DNA from: Amphiura filiformis
Lineage: Eukaryota; Echinodermata; Ophiuroidea; Amphilepidida; Amphiuridae
Reading direction: 5' to 3'
Length of the DNA stretch: 64,000 nucleotides
NCBI RefSeq assembly: GCF_039555335.1
Contig: NW_027305494.1
Location: 1,342,001-1,406,000 of the forward strand
The notes beneath the pieces are model-generated. The model was given only the letters and a program-made list of their open reading frames with translations. It was not told the origin of the DNA and did no database searches. A program made the position numbers and the translations under genes. How positions within the stretch are numbered: position 1 is the stretch's first letter; each line of letters starts with the position of its first letter. Shown piece after piece: positions 1-11,592 of the stretch.

Positions 1-245
1 ACAAAATGGAAAATCACACTATTTAGGGGGCATACCCCGGAAAAAATAATCAGTAAATGTCTTTACATATCAGGCCAGTCAAACTATGATATCACCCACC
101 ACTAATTGAAATAGAATCCATTTCACATGCGTCCATCTCCCAAAAATCATATCAAACGTCACCGAAAATCCAAGTAGTGAAACAGTGGCTAATTTATGTG
201 TATACCCACACACATAGTCAGTCAGTCAGTCACAACATTTCCCTA

Positions 246-246
246 T

Positions 247-285
<39 letters not shown>

Positions 286-288
286 TTT
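246..288. repeat. (TTTA)n microsatellite
   Basis: About ten uninterrupted ATTT units. It lies where unit 1 and unit 2 of the segmental duplication diverge. Confidence 0.95.
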
Positions 289-485
289 GTTGAAAAAATA
301 TTTTGCAAAAATGTTTGCCCAAAATATATTACAATAACGTTTTAAAACGTTTTCATGACCTTTATATAACTCGACATTTAAATGTTATTAAAACGTTTTG
401 AATAAAGGTTTTAAGAACATTTTTGTGTTTGCTGGGTTGACACTAAAAAATGTCTGTCTTCCTTTCTTGAACCATACGTATGTTA

Positions 486-624
486 GAAAGATCTAGAAAT
501 GAGTCATCAGTTGGTCATGATCATCGACCTTTACTCACATAGCTGATGCAACTAATATCGGAAGCGTTATAGGCTAATACGTGCCAGAAAAATCTAGAAA
601 ACGTCAGCTAAAAGCTATATAAAG
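486..624 (+). promoter_or_regulatory. Promoter-like block with TATA box and heat-shock-element-like motifs (copy A)
   Basis: A TATA-type motif, CTATATAAAG, lies at 615-624. Upstream, two copies of the pattern AGAAA-nATCT-AGAAA (about 485-499 and 587-600) match the heat-shock element spacing nGAAn-nTTCn-nGAAn, except for one base in each central pentamer. The block is kept in copy B at 3453-3590, including both motifs and the TATA box. It could be the promoter of a lost gene, an LTR-like or SINE-like element, or chance. No downstream open frame longer than about 20 codons follows it. Confidence 0.35.
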
Positions 625-1384
625 ACAAGCAGAAGCCAACTTTGGTTACACCGCTCCCGTCGTTCACACCGTCTTTTTTCCCAAAGCTTTCCAGTCGGTT
701 TTCACACCGATGGACCGGGCTGGCAGTAACAAGGTCTATGCTCATGTCTACTGTTAGTTCCACAACTCTTGCACGTTCCTAGGACTGCACCATAACCCTG
801 GTGCGCGGCCTGGTATAAGCTTTGATCGAGGCGAGCTTTCTAGCTAGCCGACCAGGTCGTGTAGCACTCCAGGCTTTTAGCAACTCCCCCTTGTTTGCCT
901 CACCCTTTTTCGGCTCTCCTACTGAAGACTGTGAAATCACATACCGACGGCGCCATCACTTGATTGGTTACTCCAGTTTTGTGCTAGCCGGTGATTGGTC
1001 AGAAGTTCGAGGGCCCCCACTTGGCACATGACTGATATGCAGTGAGATTAACTGTCGTTTTGAGCCTGTAATTTATTATCGGTTTGATTTGGTAGTTATT
1101 CTAGTTGAAAATCTCATATCTGTTGAGTGCCGCATGTGGAGGCCTATCGATAATTTCATCACTGACCTACAAGGACTACCGAAGACTTTGGTGCACCATG
1201 GATGGACCCGTCATTTTGCGAGCAGTTTACTGGACCAGATGATGCCTCTGGATATGCTAAATTCTAAGACTGATACTTTAATAAGTTCTATGGACTCAAA
1301 ACAAGACCAGACTAATAAATCAAGGCTACAGTAATATATTTTTTTGAACTGACTGAACTCACAGCCCGGACTCACAGCTACAAT

Positions 1385-1655
1385 CCAGGAAAAAAATAGT
1401 TGGCACACTTGCACTAAACAATGGAAATGCGTGCCCTATCAAAATTGGAGAGGCGAGTGAAACATGCATGCAACATAGGGCCTATGTGAAGTACAGACTC
1501 CCCTATATATCTCACCTTCCCCACTCCCCATCTTTCAATGTTGGAGGGTCTCACGGACCTGTTGACAACATGGCTTGGTCCAATATTGAATTGGGGGAGC
1601 GGGGGCAGAGATATACCAAAAGACAGGCAAAGTGTGCCAACCTTTTTTTCCTTGA
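1385..1655. mobile_element. Foldback (palindromic) MITE remnant
   Basis: The arm at 1387-1410 (AGTTGGCACACTT core) is the inverted complement of 1629-1653. A second inner pair, around 1503-1545 and 1581-1614, continues the palindrome. No coding capacity is present. Confidence 0.6.
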
Positions 1656-1821
1656 TAGTAGGTGCACGGTCTGGTTTCCAGTGTGATGTTTTGGACAGAG
1701 AGTTTGGTGGAAATAACAGGCACTCCCTTTAACTATCCGGCCATGCTTTCCTACAGTCTGACAAAATGGAAAATCACACTATTTAGGGGGCATACCCCCG
1801 GAAAAAATGATCAGTAAATGT

Positions 1822-2247
1822 GACGTGTCATGTCAAAAGGAGACACTTTTGGGCAGGTTAGCAATTTTGAGGTTTTTACATATTTTAAATACGGAGATAT
1901 TTTGCTCCATAACGCCGTTTTCCCCAATGAAATTGGACATTCCTAAGCAAAGATATTGAGTTCGTAAGCTATGGTATTGTAAAATTGGAAATGGAGATAT
2001 CGGCCTTTAAAAATTTTATTGACAATGTTGAGAGTAGGAATTACCTTGAAAAATGTCTGAAAAAATACAAGATGCCAGTTATATTCCGGTCTGAAACTAT
2101 CAGACAATAATTTTAACATTACTAACATCACAAATTCGCAACAAATCCAAATTGTGAAAAAATCAACCCCGCGCCCGGGCAGATTTTTGGCTATTTCTCC
2201 ATTTACGATCCTGCCCAAAAGTGTCTGATTTAGACATGACACATCAC
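1822..2247. mobile_element. 426-bp inverted-repeat element with AAATGT target duplication
   Basis: The ends form imperfect inverted repeats: GTGTCATGTC, a variable spacer, then AGACACTTTTGGGCAGG, with the complement at the right end. The element is flanked by AAATGT on both sides (1816-1821 and 2248-2253). The duplicated unit 1 has a single AAATGT (55-60) and no insert, so the pre-insertion site is preserved in the same window. The element is non-autonomous and its superfamily was not recognised. Confidence 0.85.
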
Positions 2248-3452
2248 AAATGTCTTTACATATCAGGCCAGTCAAAATATGGTATCACCCACCATTAATT
2301 GAAATAGAATCCATGTCACATGCGTCCATCTCCCAAAAACCATATCAAAAGTCACCGAAAATCCAAGTAGTGGAACAGTGGCTAATTTGCATAAATCCAA
2401 AATGGCCGTTTATGCACGGGGTGAAATTTCAGAGCTGGTCAAATCTAGCATGTCTAGTTAAAAACCATACCAATGTATTCCTCTCGTCATAAGAAAAAGT
2501 ATAGTTTAACATATCTGACGATATACAGTTCTTGAGTTATGGAAAAAGGTCAAATGTTAAAATTTGGATTCCAGGGGACAAAAATTGAAAAATTATTTGA
2601 TTTTAATTTTTTTTTAAATGGTCTCAGATATTGCTCCGCTTGCAAACAACATTTCAATAAAAGAATAGCTTGACATATCTCAGGTGGTTTGTTACCGGAT
2701 ACCTTGGTAACATGGCCAAAAAGATCAAAATCCATTGAGCCCTATTGTTGACCTTGACCTAGCCATTTGGTGGACCATTTTAGCAATATTATTGTTTAAA
2801 AGTTTGGTTTGAAAAAAACCGAACGTTTCTGAAACGACAGCCTTGTGTGATACGACCTAAAACCAGTGATATTTTTCGTATTGCATGAACAAACAGGGGA
2901 TAACTAATAATATGAAAAGGATCCACAATATAAATATTGACCCAGGTCTTACGAGAGGTGTCACCCCGGTGGGGAAAATATTATTTTTTTATTATATTCT
3001 TTACTTCTTTCTCTTTCATTTGACACCACTCGGGGAATTATTATTTTATAATGCACAGTGCAGTGTGCATTTTTTATATTATTAATTTTTATTGCTCTGC
3101 ACAGTTCATGAAAACGTTATATTGCTAATGTTGACGTTCATAATGTGATCACCGTTATTTATAATTTTAGTCAAAATAATTATGTTATTGTAGGCCTACC
3201 CTGGAATAATTATGTGAATAAAAATTACTAGTAATTGTTTTAAAACAGAATGATATTTGTGTTGAAAAAATATTTGCCAAAAATGTGTGCCCAAAATATA
3301 TTACAATAACGTTTTAAAACGTTTTCATGACCTTTACATAACTCGACATTTAATGTTATTAAAACGTTTTGAATAAAGGTTTTAAGAACATTTTTGTGTT
3401 TGCTGGGTTGATACTAAAAAATGTCTGTCTTTCTTTCTTGAACCATAAGTAT

Positions 3453-3590
3453 GTTAGAAAGATCTAGAAATGAGTCATCGGCTGGTCATGATCATCGACC
3501 TTTTACATAGCTGATGCAAACAATATCGGAAGCGTTATAATACGTGTCAGAAAAATCTAGAAAACCTCAGCTGAAAGCTATATATAAAGA
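3453..3590 (+). promoter_or_regulatory. Promoter-like block, copy B
   Basis: Counterpart of 486-624. The same two AGAAA-nATCT-AGAAA patterns lie at about 3455-3469 and 3549-3563, and the TATA motif TATATATAAAGA is at 3579-3590. Retention of these motifs while neighbouring sequence has diverged is suggestive but not proof of function. Confidence 0.35.
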
Positions 3591-4384
3591 CCAGCAGAAT
3601 CCAACTTTGGTCACACCGCTCTCGTCGTCCACATCGTCTTTTTTCCAAAGCTTACCCGTCGGTTTTCACACCGATGGACCCTCACCGGGCTGGCAGTAAC
3701 AAGGTCTATACTGATCATGTTTACTGTTTGTTTCACTACTCTTGTGCATGTTCCTAACACTGCACCATAACCCTGGTGCGCGGCCTGGCGCTTTGATCGA
3801 GGCCCGGGATGGAGGCGATCGGCGAGTTGTCTAGCTAGCCAACCAGGTCGTGTAGCACTCCTTTTTTCGGCTCTCCTACTGAAGACTGTGAAATCACATA
3901 CCGACGGCGCCATCACTTGATTGGTTACTCCAGTTTTGTGCTAGCCGGTGATTGGTCAGAAGTTCGAGGGCCCCCACTTGGCACATGGCTGATATGCAGT
4001 GAGATTAACTGTCGTTTTGAGCCTGTAATTTATTATCGGTTTGATTTGAAAGTTATTCTAGTTTAAAATCTCATAGGCCTATCTGTTGCGTGCCGCCTGT
4101 GGAGGCCTATCGACAATTTCATCACTGACCTACAAGGACTACCGAAGACTTTGGTGCACCATGGATGGACCCGTCATTTTGAACGAGCAGTTTACTGGAT
4201 GGACCAGATGAGCTCAGATGATGCCTCTAGGATATGCTAAATTCTAAGAATGATACTTAAAAGTTCTATGGACTGAAATGAAAAATTCACATTTTTTTTC
4301 AGGGCCCCACTTTCGAACCTAAAATTATTTCCAGCCCCTCCCCTTTTTGGCAATGAAAATTGTACGTCAACCCCATAGAAAATA

Positions 4385-4906
4385 CAGTAAGCCAAAAAAT
4401 TAAGGTACCAGTTATGTTCACCCCTTGCATATCCTAAACAAAGACAGATATGTCATAATTGGAACCAGCAGCCAATATCTGCATCTTTTAGCTCGAATTT
4501 AAGACCTCGTTTGTTGAAATTGTTCAAGAAATAAAGACACGACGATCCAAAAATCCATGGAAGATTCCAATGTAAAAGTTGCAGTTTGCTACATTGCGTG
4601 CCCTATTGATTTGCACACAATGCGTTCACGAACAAGAGAACCAGCGCCGTGCTTCCATTGATTACCACGTTAAAATTAGCGTCGTGCTTTCATTGATTAG
4701 AACACGAAAGTGCAAGTTTTGATTTCGTTTCTTTATTAGGTTTTAGACCACCGTTTCTTTAATTTTCAACCAATTTCAACAAATGAGGTCTTAAATCAGA
4801 GCTAAAGAGTACAGGTATTGGCTGTTTGTTTTAATTTTGACACATTTTCTTTATATAGGATATACAGGGGTGAACACAACTGGTACCTTAATTTTTTGGC
4901 TTACTG
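4385..4906. mobile_element. Palindromic Tc1/mariner-type MITE with TA target sites
   Basis: Terminal inverted repeats of about 40 bp start CAGTAAGCCAAAAAATTAAG and are mirrored at the right end. TA dinucleotides flank both ends (4383-4384, 4907-4908). Inner segments (about 4491-4520 and 4786-4806) are also inverted copies, so almost the whole 522 bp folds back. No transposase is present. Confidence 0.85.
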
Positions 4907-4908
4907 TA

Positions 4909-5692
4909 GTGTAAACTCATGTTCTACAGAAAAATTAAGCTGATTTTTTTTAAAGGCCCCAAAGGCGTAGTTCGGGGGGGGATAAATCAGGCCCAATATT
5001 TTGTCAGGTGGGATGGTCCATCATTGGTAGTTCACAGCATCTTACGAATGGTAGTGAGCTTTGGCAAAAATTGCATTGCTCAATTCATAGCGAGCGTGTA
5101 GAAGAATTAAAATATCACAGATAGGCCTATACTTTTATAGGTGCTGCGGTTCTTGAGTTACGTTGTGAAGAGGGCTGAAACAACAACACTTTTGTAAAAC
5201 GTACATAACTAATTAACAACAATAAATTAAGCAAGTTTGCAGAGTATACGATTTGTAGAATGAACTTTCGCAAAACATCAAGGTGTTAATTTTCAATACT
5301 ATATTGATCTAGATAATGAAACTCGATTTTTAGGTTGCTTCGACCAACAATACCTCGTGTAGCCTGTTACATAAAAAAATATTCAATTAATGATACAGAT
5401 TGTACAAAGTGTTTGGACATACTCAGTAACTAATAGATTTTGAAAACAAGATATGAAGATAAATATAAATTGGTGAAAAAATAAGGGGAGACCAGGCTGG
5501 GCCTCGCCTTAGCAAATTTGATAATATAGGCCTATCATGATAAGTGTGAGATCAATCGTGAATCGGTCAAACAAAGAAATAAATTATTTTGTGGTTTTAA
5601 ATATTACATTTGTATAAGTCATAAAATTTAGAATTAATGATCAGTATACCTGTAACCTACTCATGATGTGCCCGATGAAAGCTGATTTGCAG
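4909..5692. other. Intergenic, no gene seen
   Basis: AT-rich sequence with two TAGGCCTA palindromes (near 5123 and 5526). Open frames are short, lack homology signals and have no splice context. Confidence 0.6.
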
Positions 5693-6241
5693 CAGGGTTC
5701 GGTTTTTGCCGGTAAAAACCTGTTTTTGCCGGCAAAGTGGCAACAATTGGCAATAAAACTGTTTTTGCCAGTTTTAAACCGGCAACAATGGCAAAAACTC
5801 ACATGTAGTCAGTCAAATATTAAAAAGTAACACAGACAGCTCATAAACAATAGGCCCTAAACTGATACCATAAGGTATTATGGTCTCAGGCCCTAACACC
5901 CCGGCCTAACACACAACTTTTGATTAATCATACAACACGGTATTTTTTGTCTCGTCAAGTCCTTAAAATGAAAAAGTTTTTAATTTGATATGCCACATTA
6001 CAATTAAATGCACTAGTGAGCAATGAAAACCCACTGTGTTTAATTTCTTACTTATAATTACCAAATCTGGCCTTGTTAGGCCTACACTCAGGAAATTATC
6101 TATTTTTGTAACTTAAATAATTTGTTTTGAGATGACTATTTGTCACTTTTTAATTTTTGCCATTTTTGCTGCCAAAAACTGTTTTTGCCAAGAGGTTAAA
6201 ACCGCGTTTTTTTCACCTGCGGCAAAAACCTGCGAACCCTG
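5693..6241. mobile_element. hAT-like non-autonomous element (CAGGGTTCG termini)
   Basis: The ends are CAGGGTTCG and its complement, followed by GGTTTTTGCC-type inverted sequence. Flanking octamers ATTTGCAG (5685-5692) and AGTTGCAG (6242-6249) agree at 7 of 8 positions, as expected for an aged 8-bp hAT target duplication. The interior repeats GTTTTTGCC motifs. No transposase frame is present. Confidence 0.75.
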
Positions 6242-6394
6242 AGTTGCAGTTTTTTTCTGCAACATCACCATGCGACATGTCCTATACAACTGGCATGGAG
6301 CTTGTCCTTTTTTAAGGACTCTTCTTGTTGAAGGCATGTACTGTTTTAAAGGTCAAAACCAGGTCAAAACGATGTAAACAAAAACGTACACAGA

Positions 6395-9300
6395 ATGGAC
6401 AGTAAGATGCCTCAAAATAACGCCGAATATGGTGGTGTTGAGTATTGGGATGATCGTTATGAATCAGAGGAGAGTTATGACTGGTTAGCGAGTGTCAAAT
6501 TTACTGATCTTATTATGCAATATCTGAAGACATCTCATCGAATTCTTATACTCGGTTAGTACATGGTTTAGTAAGCTTAGAATTACAACAAGTTACATAC
6601 TATTACTATAGCTAGGTATGAGAGGGAAACGTCAGTTAACACATTTGCTAGTCAGCCAAAATGGCCTAAACCGGCAATACAAATTTACATTGAAATTTAA
6701 AAGAACCGCTTGCTCAAGGAAACCTACGGCTACATAAATATGTTGTCTATTCTATACTTCACTTGACCCAAATATATTCATGATTTTTTTTGGTGATGAG
6801 AGACTCGCACATGGAATTTCAGAGGGATTTTGATAGCAGTTCCATTAAAAAAAGCTGCTATCGTCATAAGATCTAGAAACACCCCCGAAATGCTTTTTTT
6901 TGGGGAATTTTGCTAGCTGAATCTTTTTGATGAAAGTCAATCTTTGACTAGATGTAACTTTGCTACGGAAAGTGCTATGACAAAAAGGTTTTCAGTGTTG
7001 GCTTTCTTTACTCAAGGGCTTTAATTTGATATATAAAATGATGCAGTTTGATGGCAAATTTGAATTCACCTGGCATACCTACATTATAACATACTACATA
7101 GTAGATACATAAGGGACTCAATTATATTTCACCGTTGTTCATCACCGTTTAACAACGATGCATCTGCATCGTCTACTTCGTGAGGGCAGGTTAGCTGCCC
7201 TAGCGAACTAAACCCCGGGAGTAAACCCCGCAGATGCGCCGGATGCGAGTTCTTAAACGGTGATGAACAACGGTGATGAACAATGGTGAAACATGATTTG
7301 ATTGAATCCCTTTCAACAATGAAACAAGCTAAAGACCGTATAATTCAAAGGATTATTTCATGAGGAATGTCAATTAATCATTGCCACTCAGCCTTACAAA
7401 AAGATCGGCGGTGATTTCAGCAATAAAACTACAGAATAAAGTGGCATTGTTTAGCCGCCAGCTCTAAAAGATACAGAATTCAACTTGTAAGTGTGTAGGC
7501 ATGACGAATTTACGCGCTCACACATATTCGCGTAGACGCTATTGTATAAGTGTACGTGGATTCATCACGGATTAACAATGGTTGACTCCTGTACAAAGGT
7601 ACCGGTATAGGAAGAGTTGTTGAAAGACATAGTAGAACCGTCTCACCGGGGTGATATTAGTTTTATTGATAAACATTTGCAAAGGGACTACATAGTCAGA
7701 GGCAAGGTTCATATTGATCGGATAATAAGTATTTATTTAGACAATAATAGCTATTTTGAGGCAATTATGGGAAATTGGATGGTTTTGTTTTGGGCCGAGG
7801 TATTTTTCTGAGGGCGTGGTAAGTGCCGACAACAAGAGATACCAATCACAAAAGCGGGTTTGGTTTTGGGCCTCGGGAAATAAATACCTCGGCCCAAAAC
7901 AAAACACTCCAATTTCACACAATGACCTCAAAATAGATGGTACCGTACATAGTTATTATTGTCTAATTAGTGACCATGCAATAAGTGTGCGGTCAGGCAA
8001 TCAATTTCTTTTGATTGGATCACAGGCTTTGCGTATATACATGAGGTTATGAATACAGTAGTATTTACAAATGTATAAGTAATAGAGTTAGTACGTATTA
8101 TTGTGCTGGGATATTTGGTCAATACAATCTGTAAATAAGGGAGTGTTCAGAAATACTTTGGTGGGGGGGGCTGGAAAAATTTTTTTTTCATGTAGAAATT
8201 TTTTAACACCCCTCTTCAAAACCCAAAACTTTGACCCCCCCTCTTAATGGACCTAAAACTTTTTGACCCCCCTCATATAGGTTCAAAACTATTTTGACCT
8301 CCCCCATCATAATGTACCATTCTACTAATTCAATTCTACTACCATTCAAATGGCATTAATGATACTAAAATTTGTATTCAAGTGCAATGAAATTGGACCC
8401 ATGTCATTGATATAAAATATGTGGAATTTTGGAAATGTTTTAAAGTAGCACGCTAAAAGGGGATTAAATACGTGCGAAGCGCGCAAAATGTTGTACTTTG
8501 GGAGCTAAAATGGCCAAATTTGGTCAGAAACACACATACAGGCGTCAACAATGGGGGGATGATTGTATGGGCCACCCCCCCGCCTACATGTATGTTTACT
8601 GGGACTTTTTGTTGCGGCGCAGCGCGCAAAAACAAGACTATTTTAGCCCAAAATACAGGGCGTAGCCAGTTTTCTTGGTCGGGGGTGAATAAAATTTCGG
8701 GGCACAGACGAAAAAAGAAATTGCAGTTGCAAATACATATACCGGTTTTGTTTTTTAGAGAGACTGTACATGTATTTGAGCTTCCAAAAAGGCTTTATTG
8801 GGACAAAACGCGTGCAAAAATTGTGTATTTCGCCCATGATGGGATGAAAATGATGTTATTGTGACAATGTGCGCACACAGCGTGCAAACATTTTGTATTT
8901 TATTTTGGCCCATGATCGGGTTGAATTTATATGGAAAAGGGTCTCCTTGCTCCTTTTCTTTGCCCTCCAGATTTTCTCTTTCATTTTTTGTCAGAGGGCA
9001 CTTTTCTCTTTCATTTTTTGTCAGGGGCCCGTCCGCCCTGTCTACACTACTGCCGAAATGGTGTGTTTTGCTATTAAATTGATGGCCAGTTCGCGTGATC
9101 GCGAAGCGCAAAATTGTGCAATTTTACCCTATTTGGGCCCAAAACATGGTGCTTTTCGATGTGCTAAAAAAGTTGCACATGGCAATTGAATTATTGCTTT
9201 ATTTTTTCTTCTTTAAGGATTTTTAGGGGATGTCCCCCATGGAAAAAATTAAGGGGGGGGGGGGGACGTGTACCCCGGTTTTCTAAGCTTCCTCCGCCAA

Positions 9301-11592
9301 CATGATTTTTTATATCAGTGATAATAAATTAATAATTTGTACTACATGAAACATTATTGTAAACATTGTCAACACTAAAGAAGAGCAAAGATATTGCAGC
9401 TTTTAGTGATTTAAACAGCTTTACCAGAAAGAACTGACACAAAGCTCAAAATTAAGTTGTGACAATTTTTAACACTGGATCGAATGTACTTTTGTTCTGC
9501 TTTAATATGGGAACATTTGTGCGCACAGTGCGCGAAAATTTTTTACACCCCCCCTCTATGTGCCGAAAAACTTTTTAACCCCTCCTGTTCATACACCCAA
9601 AACTTTTTTAAATCCCCCTATTCAGAACTCATAAAATTTTATGACCCCTACATATTTTCCAGCCCCCCACCAGAGTATTTCTGAACACTCCCTAAATTTA
9701 AAAGTGTGCAAACAGAGGTCCTCAAAAGTAAAGGTAATTTGAAATTCAAATTGTAAATTGCTCCGATTGACTAAAAGTTGCGGAAATAACTGAGGATGGG
9801 AATAGAAATCAACAATTTGCACAAAACTTTTTGTGTACTTATTTTCGAGTTCCAAGTCAAATTTTTGAGTTTGAATTCAATTCAGGTATTGCTTTTACAG
9901 TAAAACCTCATTATAACGAAATCTGATACAAGAAAAACCCTGTTATAAAGAAGTATTTTTCCAGAACCAAGATACAAAATTCTTTTGTTATTTATTGTTT
10001 TTACAACCTTGATATAACGAAATTTGGATATAAAGAACTAATTTCTTTGTCCCTGACAACTTCGTTATAATGAGTTTCCACTGTATAATATTGGTGGTAA
10101 CAAAATTTAATACTTGTACTCAAAATTTTTATTTTATCCTAGGTTGTGGCAATAGCAAGATGGGTGAAGAGTTGTACAACAAAGGTTACGTACACATCAC
10201 AAATATAGACTACTCACAGGTGTGCATCAACAAAATGGTTGCCAAACATAAACACTGCCCTCACATGACATGGGAGTTTATGGACATGCGCAATTTGGAT
10301 TATGCAAATGAGATGTTTGATGTTGTGTTGGAAAAAGCTACCCTGGATGTCTTAATGGTGGAAGAAAAACACCCGCATAATTTATCACAGGAATGCTTGG
10401 ACAACATGGACAAAGTTCTATCAGAGGTATGAACCTTTTTCTCAGGCTGAGTTCACATGAGTATACTGTATATGGTATACAATAATTAAAAAATATGCTC
10501 ATTCGATCAGGCTGAGTTCACATAGTATACTCCTATGTAAACTCAGCCTGATCGAATGAGTGTATACTATAGCGAATACCGTATGCAATGCATTATATTC
10601 CTACATGTATGCGAACTCATCAGCCTAATGAAAGATAATATTGGATGAAAAGAAAAAGTACATTCATGAGAATCATTCATATTTTTTAGCAGTTTCTAGC
10701 TGTTTCAGGCTTTTAAAGTGGTACTTAGTGGCATATCTGCTATACTGTTTTAGTTACCCCAGCTACACGTGTATGCTGATATGCTCTCTATTCACCATCG
10801 AAGTGGTTACGTAATTATATTGGTTACCGGATCACACTATTTTGGTATGCCTTCGAGTGTCATATACTTTGTGTGGTGATTGTTTCGACCATGGTTCAAT
10901 ACTCAGGCGTGTGATTTAATTGACATGGTAACATTGCGGAACTTTGCTGGCAAATAAGGGTCGATCCTTCATGTAATTATTTTGTGTAATCTAATCCTAA
11001 CTCTAACCCTAATCCTAATCACAACCCTAATCCTAACCCTAAACTAACCCTAACCTTAACCCTAATTTCGTGTAAAATTACATGAAGGAATATAAGCCTT
11101 CTATGAAACATGTATAACACTGCCCAGTGGGGCATCACAGTTTTTAGATGAGTTCAGTTCTTGTTCTGAACTTACATCATTGTGAGATGAGTTGAAATTT
11201 CAAAAAGTGGCTATGAAGGAGACTACATTCCACTACCCCTGCATAGAAAATTCTTATAAAATTCATATTATTTCCTATTCATTTTGCAGGTTTCCAGAGT
11301 CTTATCTCCAGAAGGCATCTTCATCTCTTTCACATTTGCACAGCCTTACTTTAGAAAACCTCTGTATGCAAGGTCAAAGTTCAACTGGTCTGTAAATCAC
11401 AGGACATTTGGTGAAACGTTCCATTATTTTTTATACATCATGCAGAAAGGGCAAAGTTTGAGCCAAGAGGACTTGGCAAAAGAAAAATTGCGGACTAGTG
11501 AACCACAGGAGAATGACAATTTGCAACGTAACTTTGGTGATGTTAACGAACTACCTGAAGATGAAAACTATTTGCTAAATATTGATTTATGA
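6395..11592 (+). CDS. EEF1AKMT4: EEF1A lysine methyltransferase 4-like protein (3 exons)
   Basis: Predicted class I SAM-dependent methyltransferase of 248 aa; the human member has about 255 aa and methylates a lysine of elongation factor eEF1A in the cytosol. Exons read by eye: 6395-6554 (donor G|GTTAGT), 10143-10426 (acceptor CCTAG, donor GAG|GTATGA) and 11290-11592 (acceptor TTGCAG, stop TGA); all joins keep frame. Exon 1 gives the family N-terminus with EYWDDRY and YDWL. The SAM-binding motif LILGCGNS is split by intron 1. Exon 2 carries IDYSQV, MDMRNLDY and FDVVLEKATLDVL, and exon 3 carries RVLSPEGIFISFT and FHYFLYIMQKG. These strings follow the order seen in vertebrate EEF1AKMT4. Introns 1 and 2 hold several MITEs and a CCCTAA-rich element. 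The GPCR lies 1.6 kb downstream on the same strand. I am confident of the family; the start codon is the only ATG in a suitable context upstream of the YWD motif. Confidence 0.92.
7111..7313. mobile_element. Foldback MITE in intron 1
   Basis: Outer arms AAGGGACTCAAT and its complement (7301-7313) lead into TTTCACCGTTGTTCATCACC (7127 onward), which is inverted at 7253-7291. The core is GC-richer. Non-coding. Confidence 0.8.
7735..7967. mobile_element. Foldback MITE / long hairpin in intron 1
   Basis: Arms about 70 bp long are imperfect inverted copies. TTTTGGGCCGAGGTATTT near 7789 pairs with the complement near 7882-7898, and the outer TTAGACAATAATAGCTA pairs with 7949-7967. Confidence 0.8.
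8138..9693. mobile_element. 1.55-kb TIR element with periodic GCGCGCAAAA motifs
   Basis: Termini of about 40 bp start AGGGAGTGTTCAGAAATACT and are inverted at 9655-9693 (CAGCCCCCCACCAGAGTATT onward). The interior has repeated variants of a GCGCGCAAAATTGTG-like string (near 8471, 8615, 8808, 8871, 9100 and 9521). A segment at 8480-8600 matches 40365-40520 in inverted orientation. No clear target duplication or transposase. Confidence 0.7.
9898..10083. mobile_element. pogo/Tigger-like MITE
   Basis: Starts CAGTAAAACCTCATTATAAC and ends with the inverted ACTTCGTTATA...CCACTG, flanked by TA on both sides. This is the terminal pattern of pogo/Tigger-class Tc1/mariner MITEs. It sits about 60 bp upstream of exon 2 of the methyltransferase gene. 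Confidence 0.8.
10497..10561. repeat. Near-perfect 29-bp-arm hairpin in intron 2
   Basis: GCTCATTCGATCAGGCTGAG (10497 onward) is the inverted complement of 10533-10561, with a loop of about 7 bases. A partial third copy of the arm lies at 10443-10462. As RNA it would form a very stable stem within the methyltransferase pre-mRNA. Confidence 0.85.
10965..11089. mobile_element. Short inverted-repeat element with a CCCTAA-rich core
   Basis: TCCTTCATGTAATT at the left is inverted at the right (AATTACATGAAGGA). Between them, 10990-11066 is a degenerate (CCCTAA)n tract, the complement of the TTAGGG telomere repeat. The arms suggest that the tract moved as part of a small element and is not a chromosome-fusion scar. 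Confidence 0.65.

Larger units (their letters stand above)
1..1762. repeat. Unit 1 of a degenerate segmental tandem duplication
   Basis: The window opens inside a unit that recurs from about 1763. Bases 1-210 match 1763-1821 plus 2254-2380, and bases 290-1290 match about 3262-4260, in the same order and orientation. Differences are small indels plus one clean insertion in unit 2. The unit includes a (TTTA)n tract, a TATA-bearing block and a GC-richer segment with two inverted CCAAT boxes near 963 and 992. No convincing protein gene is seen in it; the short open frames are not conserved between units. Confidence 0.8.
1763..4280. repeat. Unit 2 of the segmental tandem duplication
   Basis: Matches 1-1290 in order, enlarged by the 426-bp insertion at 1822-2247 and by about 800 bp of other sequence (2440-3260) with no counterpart in unit 1. 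The left boundary is placed where the shared string beginning ACAAAATGGAAAATCAC reappears. The region from 2440 to 3260 shows no recognisable gene. Confidence 0.75.

Noticed and set aside
822-1031. Short coding exon downstream of the TATA block
   Set aside because: The frame does not start with ATG and is not kept in the duplicated copy at 3800-3980.
8861-9189. Overlapping frames inside the 8138-9693 element as transposase
   Set aside because: They are repetitive (SLSFFVRG-type duplications from tandem words) and show no catalytic motif.
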